DNA from: Vibrio lentus
GTDB lineage: Bacteria > Pseudomonadota > Gammaproteobacteria > Enterobacterales > Vibrionaceae
Reading direction: 5' to 3'
Length of the DNA: 64,000 nt
NCBI RefSeq assembly: GCF_030409755.1
Contig: NZ_JAUFQE010000001.1
Coordinates: 1,888,742-1,952,741, forward strand
In this document: positions 27,219 to 36,891 of the stretch, piece after piece
Layout: each line of letters starts with the position of its first letter
Numbering within the stretch: the first letter of the stretch is position 1
Notes under the pieces: model-generated
Told to the model about the DNA's origin: nothing
What the model saw: the letters and a program-made list of their open reading frames with translations, nothing else
Database searches by the model: none
Translations under genes and position numbers: made by a program

Positions 27219-28058
27219 ATGCTTCGAATCTTATTGATTTCAGTTATCTCAATGTTCACAACCATGAGTTTTGCAAACGAAGAGGTTAAGTACTCAGATC
27301 AAGAGTATTTAGATAGACCATTGATGGAACGTTATATCTTGGATGAGTTGAAGCAATTGCGTATGGAGCAGCAAGATCTCGAAAGACGTTTAACGATCCA
27401 AATGACTGATCGTGAACTCTCTGTTGCGGATAAATCATTGAACTACGCCAACGTGACGGTAACTTATTTCTTCTACATTATTGCGGGCGTTGCTTCACTT
27501 ATCGCATTGGTTGGGTGGCAATCACTGAAAGAACTCAAGCACACAACCAAAGAAATGGCTGACCAGCGATTAAATTCTATCGCTCAAGAGTACGAAAAGA
27601 AATTTAATGTACTTGAAAGGGATCTTAAAAGGAAAACTCGAATCATCTCTGAAAATAATCGAGAGATTGAGATCATCAATGAGATTCATAATTTATGGTT
27701 AAGAGCGCAAAACGCACAGACGGCTGAGCAAAAAATTGAGATTTACGATGAGATCTTAAAGGTTCGTCCGGGGGATTTAGAGGCGCTCACTTATAAAGCG
27801 GATGCGGCGATGGATATGCAAGAGTACCACTGGGCAATGAGCTTATGTAACCGTGTATTAGAAGTTGATGACCAAAATGCTCACGCTTTGTATCAACGTG
27901 CTTGTGCCTACGCAAGGTTAGGTGCAGAAGGTCAGGCGATAGACGACTTAGAGCGATCTATCGAAGCCAGTGGTTCAATGAGAGAACTTCTGGCAGAAGA
28001 GCCTGATTTCGAGATGTTGAGAGGTTTAGACCGCTTTGAAGCTCTATGTGAAGAGTAA
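27219..28058 (+). CDS. Membrane-anchored TPR protein
   Basis: A 279-residue protein with an N-terminal signal sequence (ends FANEE), a transmembrane helix at about residues 85-105 (YFFYIIAGVASLIALVGW), a long coiled coil (about 110-165), and C-terminal TPR-like repeats (about 170-265: EIYDEILKVRPGDLEALTYK, then ALYQRACAYARLG). The coiled coil and repeats suggest a scaffold. Partners are unknown. The gene is monocistronic, with a terminator at 28070. Confidence 0.75.
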   Translation: MLRILLISVISMFTTMSFANEEVKYSDQEYLDRPLMERYILDELKQLRMEQQDLERRLTIQMTDRELSVADKSLNYANVTVTYFFYIIAGVASLIALVGWQSLKELKHTTKEMADQRLNSIAQEYEKKFNVLERDLKRKTRIISENNREIEIINEIHNLWLRAQNAQTAEQKIEIYDEILKVRPGDLEALTYKADAAMDMQEYHWAMSLCNRVLEVDDQNAHALYQRACAYARLGAEGQAIDDLERSIEASGSMRELLAEEPDFEMLRGLDRFEALCEE

Positions 28059-28069
28059 TTATTTAATGA

Positions 28070-28101
28070 CATGGTGAGCTTCGCACGCTCACCATGCTTT
28101 T
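28070..28101 (+). terminator. Terminator after the TPR gene
   Basis: Ten-base arms CATGGTGAGC and GCTCACCATG with a 7-base loop, then CTTTT. Confidence 0.78.
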
Positions 28102-28157
28102 AATCGTTTTTACGGAACGGTTTCTTACATTTCGCTTATTTTATTGAATCAATTGTT

Positions 28158-28169
28158 ATGTTATAACAT
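28158..28169. promoter_or_regulatory. Zur-like palindrome upstream of the M23 peptidase
   Basis: Perfect 12-base palindrome ATGTTATAACAT, the core of gammaproteobacterial Zur boxes, 36 bases before the peptidase start. Flanking TTGTT and CTTAA extend it imperfectly. The match implies repression when zinc is plentiful. Confidence 0.7.
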
Positions 28170-28205
28170 CTTAAAAGTTCATTGTAATAACCGTTAAGTA
28201 TTTTT

Positions 28206-29462
28206 ATGAAGTTCCTCCGCACTGGCCTGATAGTGACTGCTATCAGCGCATTTTTACTTGCTTTATATCTTTCTCTTTCGCCTGAACCACCAGAAGACAT
28301 CGCTATCAAAATTACACCTTATCAAGGTGCGGTTTCGGCTGATGAGAAGCCATCGAGTTCAGACGTTGAGTCAAGTTCTCTGGTAAGAGTTCATTATTTT
28401 GTCAAAGTTGGGGATACACTCAGCAATGTATTTACCTCTTGGAAACTCCCTTACGGAACGGCTCAAAAGATACTTGAGGCCGATCTAGAATCACTGAAAC
28501 TGGACACGATCAAACCTGGCGATCATCTAGAGTTGTTGTTGGATAGTGAATCTAAACAGCTAGTCGAATTGATTTACCATGAGAGCTTGGTTGAACAGGC
28601 GGTCTACACAGAAAATGATGACGGTAGTTTTAGTTATCAGTTCATAGAGACTCCAGGGGAATGGAAAGAAAAACTGTACTCAGGTGCGGTGCAGGGTAGT
28701 TTTTCCACGTCAGCTTACAAGGCCGGTTTAACCAGTGCCCAGATAGCCAATATCACTCGAACGCTGAAAGATAAAATCAACTTCTCCAAAGAGCTCAGAG
28801 TTGGTGACAGCTTTAATGTGTTGGTTAAAGAGCAATACACGGAAGATCACTTAACGGGTAAGACTGAAGTACAAGGGATCTCTATCAAGCTACGAAATAG
28901 GGAAGTGGCGGCTTTTCTTGCTGCGGATGGACGTTTCTATGACCGAGAAGGGAATAGCCTTGAGCAAGCTTTTAATCGATTCCCAATAGACAAACAGTTC
29001 CGAAGAATCACTTCACCATTTAATCCGTACCGCAAACATCCGGTGACAGGGCGTATATCACCACATAATGGCACTGATTTCGCAACACCTGTGGGTTCAC
29101 CCGTTTATTCAACCGGAGACGGTAGGGTTGTGGCGCTTCGTGACCACCCTTACGCAGGGAAGTATCTGGTGATAGAGCATAACAGCGTTTACAAAACACG
29201 TTATTTACACTTGAGCCGCTTTTTGGTGAAGAAAGGGCAACAGGTTAAGCGTGGTCAGGAAATTGCGTTGTCGGGTGCAACAGGCCGTTTGACAGGGCCT
29301 CACTTACATTTTGAAGTGTTGGTACGTGGAAGGGCGGTCGACGCGATGAAGGCAGACCTGCCTTTGGCAAGCTCTATATTACCGAAGGACAAGGGGGCGT
29401 TCCTTACTCGAATTGCCTCTTTTGATGACATCATCTCTGAGCAAGAAGGCAGAACGAGTTAA
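28206..29462 (+). CDS. M23 peptidoglycan endopeptidase, ShyB-like
   Basis: A 418-residue envelope enzyme: N-terminal membrane anchor (residues about 5-25), an OapA/LysM-like domain (VHYFVKVGDTLSNVF, about 60-105), a middle domain, and a C-terminal M23 peptidase with zinc ligands in HNGTD (about 287-291) and HLHFE (about 365). Such enzymes cut peptide cross-links in the cell wall. Vibrio have ShyA, ShyB and ShyC; ShyB of V. cholerae lies on chromosome II and is Zur-controlled. The Zur-like box here therefore favours ShyB, but ShyA/C-like identity is not excluded by sequence alone. Confidence 0.85.
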   Translation: MKFLRTGLIVTAISAFLLALYLSLSPEPPEDIAIKITPYQGAVSADEKPSSSDVESSSLVRVHYFVKVGDTLSNVFTSWKLPYGTAQKILEADLESLKLDTIKPGDHLELLLDSESKQLVELIYHESLVEQAVYTENDDGSFSYQFIETPGEWKEKLYSGAVQGSFSTSAYKAGLTSAQIANITRTLKDKINFSKELRVGDSFNVLVKEQYTEDHLTGKTEVQGISIKLRNREVAAFLAADGRFYDREGNSLEQAFNRFPIDKQFRRITSPFNPYRKHPVTGRISPHNGTDFATPVGSPVYSTGDGRVVALRDHPYAGKYLVIEHNSVYKTRYLHLSRFLVKKGQQVKRGQEIALSGATGRLTGPHLHFEVLVRGRAVDAMKADLPLASSILPKDKGAFLTRIASFDDIISEQEGRTS

Positions 29463-29485
29463 ATTCACTTCAGCCACGGCTTATC

Positions 29486-29531
29486 CTTATTCCAACCTTC
29501 TGGTGATAAACAAACCGAAGGTTGGAATAAG
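29486..29531. repeat. Long perfect stem between convergent genes
   Basis: Fifteen-base perfect arms (CTTATTCCAACCTTC and its complement) around a 16-base loop, without a clear T-run on either side. It may act as a transcript end for both convergent genes. Confidence 0.65.
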
Positions 29532-29562
29532 CATTTATTGAATCAAATGATTTCAGATTCGA

Positions 29563-29883
29563 TTAAGCGACGACAACCGCTGTGCCGCTGGCTGAAACCA
29601 TCAACATGCCATTACCTGTTCCTAAGACTTCATAATCGATATCGACACCAACCACTGCGTTTGCACCCGCTTCAATCGCTTTCTGCTCCAGCTCTTTGAA
29701 TGCGTAGTTACGTGCTTTCTCCAGCTCCTTTTCATAGGTACCAGAACGTCCACCGACGAAGTCTCGAATACCTGAAAACATATCCTTGAATACGTTAACC
29801 CCTAGAATGGCTTCTCCGGCAATAACCCCTTTGTAATCGACAATACGTTTGCCTTCGACAGATTGTGTGGTGGTAATAATCAT
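29563..29883 (-). CDS. YbjQ-family (UPF0145) protein
   Basis: A 106-residue protein of the YbjQ family, which forms pentamers in known structures. Family features include [17 protein letters not shown] at the N-terminus and [15 protein letters not shown]. Function is not settled. The length is typical. A 15-base tandem repeat array lies just upstream. Confidence 0.9.
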   Translation of the reverse strand: MIITTTQSVEGKRIVDYKGVIAGEAILGVNVFKDMFSGIRDFVGGRSGTYEKELEKARNYAFKELEQKAIEAGANAVVGVDIDYEVLGTGNGMLMVSASGTAVVVA

Positions 29884-29901
29884 AGTGGCCTCTGTAAGTT
29901 A

Positions 29902-29976
29902 GATGGTTGGTTACTAGATGAGTTGTTACTAGTTGATTAGTTACTTGATGATTGGTTACTTGATGATTAGCTACTC
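29902..29976. repeat. Five 15-base tandem repeats upstream of ybjQ
   Basis: Units begin at 29902, 29917, 29932, 29947 and 29962, with consensus GATGATTGGTTACTT. The last unit covers the stop codon of the LysR-family gene. Confidence 0.88.
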
Positions 29977-30885
29977 GCTGAGTTTTGTCTCTGAGCGTGT
30001 GAATTCATGCCTCAACCATGTTCTCAGTTTTAGCACACTTTCTTGTTTTAACTTGTTTTTTGGACAAACGAAATAGAAATCTTGATGGGGGTTAGCCACT
30101 GGCTCACTAATTTCGACCAACATGCCATGGCTGATGTCATCTTTCACAAACAAGCGGTGAGTGACTAATACACCAAGCGAACGAATGGCAGCTTGCACGG
30201 CTTGAATCGAGACATCGAACGTCAAGTTACTGTGGAACGTCGGCATGGGTATTTGGTAATGATCGCACCACACTTGCCAGTCATACTGTCTTCTTGGGTT
30301 GAAGACACCAATGGTTGGGTTTTGTTTCACCAGTTGTTCAACGCTCAATCCCATTTGGTTTTTCAATAGTGCTGGGCTGCACACCAATACCAGATCATCG
30401 TCACCGAGCTTTTCGCTGTAATATCTGTCCCACTCGCTCGGTTTGCCGTGCACGAGCGCGATGTCGACACCTTCTTGTTCTATGTCGAAAGAGCCCGTTA
30501 GCGTGGATATACGAATATCAAGAGAGGGAGCAAAGCTTTGGAATTCCGAAACTCGCGGGATCCACCAGTGCATGGCGAGTGAGTTCACCATGTTGAGGGT
30601 GATGCGGTGGTCGTTAGGCGTTTTGGCGAGTTCTTCTGTGGCTTCTATTACTTGTTCCAATGCTGGTGCGACTTTTCGATAATATCGCTTACCTGCGGCA
30701 TTCAGCACAACACGGCGACCCACACGTTGGAACAGCGGCTTATTGACCAGTTGCTCCAATGATTTTATCGCTTGGCTTACCGCTGAATGACTGACGTACA
30801 ACACGCGAGCGGCTTCGGTCATGCTGCCTGTTTCGGCTACAGCAATGAAAGCATAAACGGATTTAAGTGGAACGAGTTTCTTCAT
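29971..30885 (-). CDS. LysR-family regulator, GcvA-like
   Basis: A 304-residue regulator with an N-terminal winged helix (residues 5-65; SMTEAARVLYVSHSAVSQAI) and a LysR effector domain. The sequence style (LALVHGKPSEWDRYYSEKL region) resembles the GcvA group. It is divergent from a DMT exporter gene 91 bases away, which it probably controls. The effector is unknown. Its stop lies in a tandem repeat array. Confidence 0.88.
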   Translation of the reverse strand: MKKLVPLKSVYAFIAVAETGSMTEAARVLYVSHSAVSQAIKSLEQLVNKPLFQRVGRRVVLNAAGKRYYRKVAPALEQVIEATEELAKTPNDHRITLNMVNSLAMHWWIPRVSEFQSFAPSLDIRISTLTGSFDIEQEGVDIALVHGKPSEWDRYYSEKLGDDDLVLVCSPALLKNQMGLSVEQLVKQNPTIGVFNPRRQYDWQVWCDHYQIPMPTFHSNLTFDVSIQAVQAAIRSLGVLVTHRLFVKDDISHGMLVEISEPVANPHQDFYFVCPKNKLKQESVLKLRTWLRHEFTRSETKLSE

Positions 30886-30976
30886 TGGTAAGTTTTCCTT
30901 ACAGTTGTGGTTAATATTACTCGCTATTTTTCATCACGTCACGCCTCTAAAATAACTGTCATAGGAGGTGATAATT

Positions 30977-32005
30977 ATGTCTGATATTACCAAGGCGACG
31001 GCTTTCATGTTGTTGTCGACGTTCAGTTTGTCTTTAAGTGGCTTAATGGCCAAGTATCTATCGGTATCAATGCCCGTTTCATTTTTGAGTTTCGTGCGAT
31101 TTTTGTTACCCAGCCTGTTTTTATTCTTATTTTTGATGTTTTACAAAATCACGAAACCTTCACTCGATATGTGGAAACCTTTAGTGATGCGTGCGATTTT
31201 TATGGTGGCATGCCAGTGGTGTTTTCTTACGTCTTTGCAAACCCTAACGCTGGTTGAAGGTGTGGTGTTGTTCAGCACTGGCCCTCTGTTCATTCCTTTG
31301 TTAGAAAAATTAATGTTTGGAACCAAGATTCATACAACCACAGTGATTTGTTTAGTTGTCACCTTTGTCGGTGTAGTGATGATGGCTGGGGACTGGTCGC
31401 AGTTTGAATTTGGCTCAGAGTTCTTTAGGCCAGCGTTGTTGCTAGGGTTATTGGCGGGTGTATTTAATTCGGGTTCACAAGTGAGTTTGTATCGAGCGTC
31501 CAAGACTAGCCTGACACCCGCAGAGCTAAACGCGTGGACGTTCTTGGTCGCGGCAATCATTGTGATACCAATGGTTGTGTTTACTTCAGTATCTGCGACT
31601 CCAGATGTGCTTGAGAGTACTGCGGGCAATGGAACCTTTTCGGCTCTGTTATCTTTTGAAGGCTTACGCTGGATTGGGCTTGGCGCTTTTGGATTGGCTC
31701 TATTTACTATTAACACGCAAATCTTCCGCTCGAAAGCGTACAAGTTGGCAGACAGCGGATCTCAGTTGGCACCGCTAATTTTTACTAACATGCTGTTCAG
31801 TGCGTTATGGCAGAGCTTGTTCTTTGATGATGTGTTTTCAACTCAGCAGTTAATCGGCATCAATTTGATCGTCGTGGCGAGCATAACCAATACTCTACTA
31901 GCTAAAAGACACAGCAAAGCAAAAACCAAGCAAACACCGCGAACTGCTGTGGCTTTAGCGACTGCAGCAGATGCTGCGGTGTTGGACTCTGCTGTTAAAA
32001 GTTAA
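30977..32005 (+). CDS. EamA/DMT-family exporter
   Basis: A 342-residue membrane protein with about ten helices in two EamA halves. I use ATG 30977, because AGGAGGTG (30963-30970) sits 6 bases before it; the open frame from GTG 30968 would start inside that ribosome site. The C-terminal tail (about 310-342) is soluble, Lys/Ala/Thr-rich. The substrate may be an amino acid or metabolite, judged from the divergent LysR partner. Confidence 0.85.
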   Translation: MSDITKATAFMLLSTFSLSLSGLMAKYLSVSMPVSFLSFVRFLLPSLFLFLFLMFYKITKPSLDMWKPLVMRAIFMVACQWCFLTSLQTLTLVEGVVLFSTGPLFIPLLEKLMFGTKIHTTTVICLVVTFVGVVMMAGDWSQFEFGSEFFRPALLLGLLAGVFNSGSQVSLYRASKTSLTPAELNAWTFLVAAIIVIPMVVFTSVSATPDVLESTAGNGTFSALLSFEGLRWIGLGAFGLALFTINTQIFRSKAYKLADSGSQLAPLIFTNMLFSALWQSLFFDDVFSTQQLIGINLIVVASITNTLLAKRHSKAKTKQTPRTAVALATAADAAVLDSAVKS

Positions 32006-32042
32006 GCATTGAGCTTGTAGTCTAAAACGTAATACATAAAGC

Positions 32043-35000
32043 CTAGAACAGTGAACGAATGTATTCTTTTACTCGTTCGATATGCTTGTTTTGATCAATT
32101 TCGCATCGTTGGTTCGCTTCAAGGAATCGCTCAGCGTATTTGTCATAGATTTTGTTTTCTAAAAACAGTAAATACAGTTTTGGATCGATATGACCGCTGG
32201 TGGCCATGTCGGTCATGATATTGAGTGATTCGCTTAGGAGTTTACCTTTTTTATACGGGCGATCACTGGAGGTGAGCGCTTCGAACACATCGGCAATGGC
32301 CATCGCTCTAGACGGCAAAGGTAACTGGTCTTCGTTTAAGCCTCTCGGATAACCCTTACCATCGATACGTTCGTGGTGTCCGCTGGCAATGTCAGGAATG
32401 TTCTTGAGATAAGATGGGTAAGGGAGCTTGTTGAGCATGGTGAAGGTTTGAATGATATGGTCGTTTATCATGAAGCGTTCTTCGTCGTTTAAGGTACCGC
32501 GACGTACTTTCAAATTGTGCAATTCACCTTGGTTGTACTTCACTTCACCTGGTTTGAGTACAAACGCTTCTTGCCACACATCGGCTGGGTTAAAGCCATT
32601 ATCCCAAGGTATTTTATGTTCGGGTTTATCAGCAAGTAGTGGCTCCATCACTGGCAGCGTTTGGTCTTTGATTGTTGGATCAGCTTCACTCTTCTCAGAG
32701 GTATCTTGCTGCGTGTTAAATCTTTCTTTTTCAGACCAAGATAAACCTAGCTGATCGTCGAGTGTTCGTTTCCACTGGCGTTTGGCTATTTGGTCTAAGC
32801 GTTCTAGTTGCTCATCTGTCATCGACTCTCCACCGAGGTTACACTCGGCTATGAAGGCAAACTCTTCATCCAATTCCGACAAACTTTGCTCGAGAACTTT
32901 CAGTTGTTCTTCTTGAAGCGCTCCGTTCGCTATGGCTTTCCAGTAATCGGTTTCAGCCTGTTGTTTTAACAGTTCGAAACGCATTCGCACTTCATGGATT
33001 CGGTCGTAAATGGTTTCAAGTTTTGTAGCTTTGTCTACGACATATTCTGGCGTCGTCACTTTGCCACAATCGTGTAACCAAGCAGCCAGCATGAGTTCTT
33101 CCCATTGTTTATTATCAAGCGAGAACTGTGGGTAGTAACGGTCGTCGTCTATGGTGGCTTGGGTTAACCATTTGGTCAGTTCAGGAACTCGTTGGCAATG
33201 CCCGCCCGTGTATGGCGACTTGGTATCAATCGCTGAAGCAATCAATTCGATAAAGGCATTGAGCATGTCTTTCTGTTGCTGCATTTGGTCAATGTTGTCT
33301 TTGGCGATTTCAGCAAAGCTCAGTAGCTCCCTCAAAAATGCATGTTTGTCTGCCTGCATCTTAGTGATTGGTCTTTCATAGCCAATTGCAACAATGCCCA
33401 CCAACAACTTTTCACGGTTCAATAGTGGGAAAAGGTACAGGTCAGAATTGAATATCGAATCTTGGTAATAGTTAAGAACATTGTCTTGTCGGTTAAGGTG
33501 GATGGTCTCGCCTGATTTAAGCTGACACAACAACCAAGGGGTATGCTTGATGAAGTCATTGATGTCGGCCTTGAAAGGAAGAATGGCGAGGTTCGCTGCC
33601 GTATCAAACACATCCTTTTCTTCAGATTGAGTAAACAGCACGATGGTTTCAGCTTTGGTAATTAGGTAGCTTTGATGGGCAATGTTCTTGGCTAATATCG
33701 AAAACTCCTGATTACCCGCGGTGTCCCGAAGTAAATTAATCAGATCATGAAGCGTGTGCTCCATCAGCTCAATGGAATGGGCGAGGTTAGCGACTTCTTT
33801 TATCATGCTCTTAGGGTAATGGGTTCTTCTGAAATCGAATCGAGCGATGTTGTCAGTAAGCTGCATGAGTGTATTGAGAGGTTGGGATAAGCGGTTGGCG
33901 ACTAACCACACGATACCAAAACAGATAAACAACATACCAATCGCGACGGCAACTTGCTTATCACGCATCGAGATAAGATCAGAAAGCAGATCATTGTGTG
34001 GCGTTGCTTCGGCCAGATAAAGGGTGACGTCTTGAGTCAGCTCAACGGGCGTTAATGTTAATGCCCAAGTATTTAGGTTGTACTCAATGTTCTTTAGGTT
34101 GAGGTTAAATTTCTCTTCATCAGAAATAAGAGGGGCTAGAACAGACGACTTTAAGGCCGCCATTTGATCACGTTTAGGGATGTTGAATAGTTGTTGGCTT
34201 TGCTCGCTACCGGATCCTTTATTGTCGCCTACGTTACTGTTGGTGCGGTTGTTTTCACCTATGGGGCTTAAGTTGGGTATTGCTAAGTCCAGCTGATGTT
34301 GACCGAGCAGGTTAAAATGTTGGTCAAACAAAGCCAAGCGACTCTGTGGCGAATAAGCGAGCTGGCTTATCTGAGAGGATAAAGAGTCTAAAGTGAAATC
34401 AGCGCCAACCACATGATTACCTTCATAAGTTCGCCTTGATAGGGTAATGCCGTTCTTTTTAAGAAAGTAAAACAGGTACGGCTCAGAGAGTTTGATTGTT
34501 CCATCGGGTTTAGCGTTACGGAACCAAGGTCGGGTTGTAGGATTAAACTCACTCTCCTGTTGCACAATGCTCAATACCTTATGTGCGCCATCAAGGTAAG
34601 AGATAAGGTTCTCGCCCTTGAGGTTGATCGTGCTGACCATCATCGTGGCCTTGGCTGGTGCGTTGTTTTCAAGTCTTTGCTTGTTGGTGCTCAGTGGGCG
34701 GAAAATCCTAAACTCTCCATCATCAGACCCGTAAAACAGCGCAACTAAATTGGTATTTTGTTTGAATATGATGTCTATCGAGGCAATCCAAGACTCCTGC
34801 TCAGTAGACGAAGTTTGATGAGAAACAAACGGGCTCACAGCCATCACATTCAAGGTTGTGATAACGGGTGCGATGGCTTGCTTAAATACCGATTCCAGCT
34901 TATCGCGATGTTCATTACTGATTTCGCTCACCGTCCCTAACAACAACTCTTGTGAATGGCGATAGCTTATTGAGATAAGTACGGCACCAACAAGTGTTGT

Positions 35001-35057
35001 CAAAATTAGGAAAAGGCTAGTGATGTGGATACTCAGCGGATATCGTCTTCGTCTCAT
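32043..35057 (-). CDS. Cache-HAMP-GAF-HD-GYP phosphohydrolase with an insertion in the catalytic domain
   Basis: About 1004 residues from ATG 35057 (GGAG upstream; a longer frame starts at 35126). Order: membrane helix (about 10-30), large periplasmic Cache-like domain, second helix (about 365-385), HAMP, GAF-like region, HD-GYP. The metal motif LHDCGK is near residue 661 and HHERIDGKGYP near 899, so catalysis of c-di-GMP breakdown is plausible. The spacing of about 235 residues is far longer than in standard HD-GYP domains, owing to an acidic, coiled-coil-like insertion. It faces the diguanylate cyclase gene across 355 bases. Confidence 0.86.
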   Translation of the reverse strand: MRRRRYPLSIHITSLFLILTTLVGAVLISISYRHSQELLLGTVSEISNEHRDKLESVFKQAIAPVITTLNVMAVSPFVSHQTSSTEQESWIASIDIIFKQNTNLVALFYGSDDGEFRIFRPLSTNKQRLENNAPAKATMMVSTINLKGENLISYLDGAHKVLSIVQQESEFNPTTRPWFRNAKPDGTIKLSEPYLFYFLKKNGITLSRRTYEGNHVVGADFTLDSLSSQISQLAYSPQSRLALFDQHFNLLGQHQLDLAIPNLSPIGENNRTNSNVGDNKGSGSEQSQQLFNIPKRDQMAALKSSVLAPLISDEEKFNLNLKNIEYNLNTWALTLTPVELTQDVTLYLAEATPHNDLLSDLISMRDKQVAVAIGMLFICFGIVWLVANRLSQPLNTLMQLTDNIARFDFRRTHYPKSMIKEVANLAHSIELMEHTLHDLINLLRDTAGNQEFSILAKNIAHQSYLITKAETIVLFTQSEEKDVFDTAANLAILPFKADINDFIKHTPWLLCQLKSGETIHLNRQDNVLNYYQDSIFNSDLYLFPLLNREKLLVGIVAIGYERPITKMQADKHAFLRELLSFAEIAKDNIDQMQQQKDMLNAFIELIASAIDTKSPYTGGHCQRVPELTKWLTQATIDDDRYYPQFSLDNKQWEELMLAAWLHDCGKVTTPEYVVDKATKLETIYDRIHEVRMRFELLKQQAETDYWKAIANGALQEEQLKVLEQSLSELDEEFAFIAECNLGGESMTDEQLERLDQIAKRQWKRTLDDQLGLSWSEKERFNTQQDTSEKSEADPTIKDQTLPVMEPLLADKPEHKIPWDNGFNPADVWQEAFVLKPGEVKYNQGELHNLKVRRGTLNDEERFMINDHIIQTFTMLNKLPYPSYLKNIPDIASGHHERIDGKGYPRGLNEDQLPLPSRAMAIADVFEALTSSDRPYKKGKLLSESLNIMTDMATSGHIDPKLYLLFLENKIYDKYAERFLEANQRCEIDQNKHIERVKEYIRSLF

Positions 35058-35412
35058 CAAACACTCCAGCTTGTTAACTGGTATAAGTATTGACGAACTT
35101 GGGTAGGTTGCAAAAAATTGGTGCAATTAAGGCGGCGCTGCGACTAAGTCGTGCTTACGATAGCTAAGTGAAATGAGAATAAAGCGTTATATTTAAGTGC
35201 TAATGGTCACTTGTGGTTGGTGGGGTTGCTCCGAGATGCTGGACAGGCTCGATGTGGGCAATACATATCTAGCGTTACTAATATTCCTGATTAGAAAAAC
35301 AAGCATTCTGAGTGTTTTATTAATTAAAGATTATTATGTTAATATTGTCAGTTATTTTGCACATCTATAAAACATCTAGGTGCTGTATGTGTTGAGCCTA
35401 GAAGGAACAGTA
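35058..35412. other. Divergent intergenic region between HD-GYP and GGDEF genes
   Basis: About 355 bases carrying both promoters. I see no strong operator. AT-rich sequence around 35290-35370 is promoter-like for the cyclase gene. Confidence 0.5.
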
Positions 35413-36735
35413 ATGACGTTAGAAGCTTATATTCTCAATGTAGGAATATACTCAATTTTCCCATTGTATTTTGCTACGTTAAAAAACCGTGTGCGTACAG
35501 CTGCATTTTATAACTATCTTAGTATCGTACTTTTAGTGGGAGGGCTTGCTGGTGCCGTTTATTCCTTTCCTTTATCCGAAGCTTTAAGTATTTCAGGCGG
35601 AAATATTGCTTATGGTGCCTTCATGATGAGCACCATAATGCTCATTATTATTGAGCGAGATTTTAGCACTTTTAAACACATGTTTCGGTTAGTAGTGGTT
35701 GTGGATTTAATTGCCTTTGTTGGCTTTAACTTTATGGCTTGGTTGCTGGAATCGGAATATGTGTTGAACCCTTTTGCTATCCCTTTCAGTATCTTTGACG
35801 TGTCGTTGAAAGTTCTTGTTCTTGGAGGGGTTTTGATTCTCCTCGAAATATTGTTATTGATGTTTATTTTTACACAGGTGAGTAAGTTCCTTTCCAACCT
35901 ACCAGCGTTGGCATTCATCTATACGCTAGCATTTGTTTTTATCCTTTGTTTGGATGGAGCACTGTTTCCTCTTTTAGCTTTTGGCCTAAGCCCGCAGATC
36001 GTTCCTATCATATTCGGAAATATAATGGGTAAGTTGTTGATTGCGGCCTGCTATAGCGTCCCAATGCTGATCTTCTACTTTTTGTTTAGGGGGGATTTTG
36101 CCAAGTTTGTTAGTTCGCCACTATCCATAAAGGATTTGACTAAAGCTCCTAGAAAAGAGTTGCTGGCAACATTGTATCAATATGAGTTGCGTGATGAGCA
36201 GTTGCAGAGAGAAAAACAAGATCTTACAAAGATTGCACTTTTTGATGAGCTAACCTCACTTCCCAATAGACGTAAATTTAATCAAACGTTTGAGTCTGAA
36301 TGGGCTAGATGTGAACGCGAAGGGCAAGCTTTAACCTTAGTGATCGGTGATATTGATTTTTTCAAGCAATATAATGATGCATATGGCCACCATCAAGGAG
36401 ATGTTTGCCTTAAACAAGTCGCAAAGTTATGGAAGCAAATATTTAATCGTCCGTCAGACCTTGCTGCTCGCATAGGAGGCGAGGAGTTTGCCATTATATT
36501 GCCAAGCACATCTACAGAGCAAAGCATCGCTCGCCTTAATTCATTCTTAACGGTTTTGCACAGTCAACCGATTCCCCATCGTTCCTCACCCATTGCTTCT
36601 CATGTAACGATGAGCCTAGGGGTAGCGGAATGCGTTCCGACGAAAAGCACATCGCCAAATGATCTGTTTATGCTTGCTGATAAGCGCCTTTACAAAGCAA
36701 AGAATAGCGGGAGAAATCAGGTTATTGTCGATTGA
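35413..36735 (+). CDS. Membrane-bound diguanylate cyclase (GGDEF)
   Basis: About 440 residues from ATG 35413 behind GAAGGA (the frame is open from GTG 35380). Roughly the first 240 residues hold seven or more hydrophobic helices. The GGDEF domain follows: DIDFFKQYNDAYGH, active-site GGEEF at 355-359, and inhibitory I-site RPSD at 346-349, five residues upstream as required for product control. It makes c-di-GMP from GTP at the inner membrane. The divergent HD-GYP gene encodes a likely opposite activity. Confidence 0.92.
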   Translation: MTLEAYILNVGIYSIFPLYFATLKNRVRTAAFYNYLSIVLLVGGLAGAVYSFPLSEALSISGGNIAYGAFMMSTIMLIIIERDFSTFKHMFRLVVVVDLIAFVGFNFMAWLLESEYVLNPFAIPFSIFDVSLKVLVLGGVLILLEILLLMFIFTQVSKFLSNLPALAFIYTLAFVFILCLDGALFPLLAFGLSPQIVPIIFGNIMGKLLIAACYSVPMLIFYFLFRGDFAKFVSSPLSIKDLTKAPRKELLATLYQYELRDEQLQREKQDLTKIALFDELTSLPNRRKFNQTFESEWARCEREGQALTLVIGDIDFFKQYNDAYGHHQGDVCLKQVAKLWKQIFNRPSDLAARIGGEEFAIILPSTSTEQSIARLNSFLTVLHSQPIPHRSSPIASHVTMSLGVAECVPTKSTSPNDLFMLADKRLYKAKNSGRNQVIVD

Positions 36736-36891
36736 TTTAATGTTAACAATACTGAATGATGAACAGTATATAATTTCAAATCACTCAGCATCACATTAAG
36801 CAGGTGTCTGTTGGGCATTTTTGAAGAAGCTGTATTAGACCAACCCAACTTGAAATTGATTGACTAGACCACACGGTTAAGGCCTTGATTT

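Noticed and set aside
31330..31743. Reverse-strand frame of 137 codons inside the EamA exporter gene
   Set aside because: Antisense to a clear membrane protein gene; Thr/Asn-rich composition is what the reverse of hydrophobic codons gives.
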